Source: Thalassospira sp. MCCC 1A01148 (GTDB lineage Bacteria > Pseudomonadota > Alphaproteobacteria > Rhodospirillales > Thalassospiraceae). Taken from it: a stretch of 41,216 bases of DNA. The stretch lies in contig NZ_LPVZ01000015.1 in assembly GCF_001613795.1 (NCBI RefSeq), forward strand, positions 1 through 41,216. The letters are read 5' to 3'. Below the pieces are notes generated by a model that was given only the letters and a program-made list of their open reading frames with translations, was not told the origin of the DNA and searched no databases. A program made the position numbers and the translations under genes. Shown here piece by piece: positions 41,164 through 41,216 of the stretch. The first letter of the stretch is position 1. Each line of letters begins with the position of its first letter.

Positions 41164-41216
41164 CCGCCTCCACCGACGGGGTGCGGCGCCAACGAGACGG
41201 CGACGCGGACTTGGCG

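Overview
The window looks like chromosomal DNA of a marine or soil alphaproteobacterium. Gene content and protein style (a glpSTPQUV-type glycerol importer, two hydroxyproline racemase-family enzymes, alphaproteobacterial codon choice) suggest Rhodospirillales, possibly Thalassospira-like. This is an inference from recognised families, not from a search. No phage, plasmid, CRISPR or intact transposase genes are visible. Most of the window is catabolic genes with their transporters.

Layout. 1-223: right-hand part of a structured repeat/RNA element (copy 1). 574-8816: a reductive-pyrimidine/beta-alanine catabolic block on the + strand: omega-aminotransferase, beta-ureidopropionase, a NitT/TauT-type ABC importer (ATPase, two permeases, NMT1/THI5-like binding protein) and dihydropyrimidinase. 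Dihydropyrimidine dehydrogenase, which would start the pathway, is not in the window. 8874-11972: a LysR regulator divergent from a secreted SGNH esterase, a Gdx/SugE guanidinium exporter behind a guanidine-II (mini-ykkC) riboswitch, and mobA. 12059-16928: two unrecognised genes in tandem, a periplasmic Sel1-repeat protein and a chemoreceptor. 17130-24774 (- strand): a tightly packed operon glpD-glpS-glpT-glpP-glpQ-glpU-glpV for glycerol uptake and glycerol-3-phosphate oxidation. gabD is divergent from it, and after a small hypothetical gene comes glpK. 29325-29589: structured element copy 2, intact, on the - strand. 29698-35307: an AEC transporter, a bi-domain sugar-type oxidoreductase, and a fused O-antigen-ligase/glycosyltransferase. 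35513-40913: a hydroxyproline catabolic cluster (DapA-family deaminase, D-amino-acid dehydrogenase, 4-hydroxyproline epimerase, GntR regulator, trans-3-hydroxy-L-proline dehydratase). 41135-41163: a near-consensus strong promoter running out of the window, of the kind found ahead of rRNA operons.

How the parts work together. The pyrimidine block imports a pyrimidine-like compound, opens the ring, hydrolyses N-carbamoyl-beta-alanine and transaminates beta-alanine. The glp block imports glycerol by ABC transport, phosphorylates it (GlpK) and oxidises it (GlpD). The hydroxyproline block epimerises trans-4-hydroxy-L-proline, oxidises the D-epimer and deaminates the product; a separate dehydratase handles trans-3-hydroxy-L-proline.

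The most unusual signal is the two-copy structured element (1-223 on +, 29325-29589 on -). The copies share identical unpaired segments, while their helices differ in sequence but keep pairing by compensatory changes. Conserved tandem U-G/G-U pairs tell which strand would be the RNA. The intact copy is bounded by a perfect 22-bp inverted repeat, so it looks like a mobile or repeated structured-RNA element. I do not recognise it as any described family.
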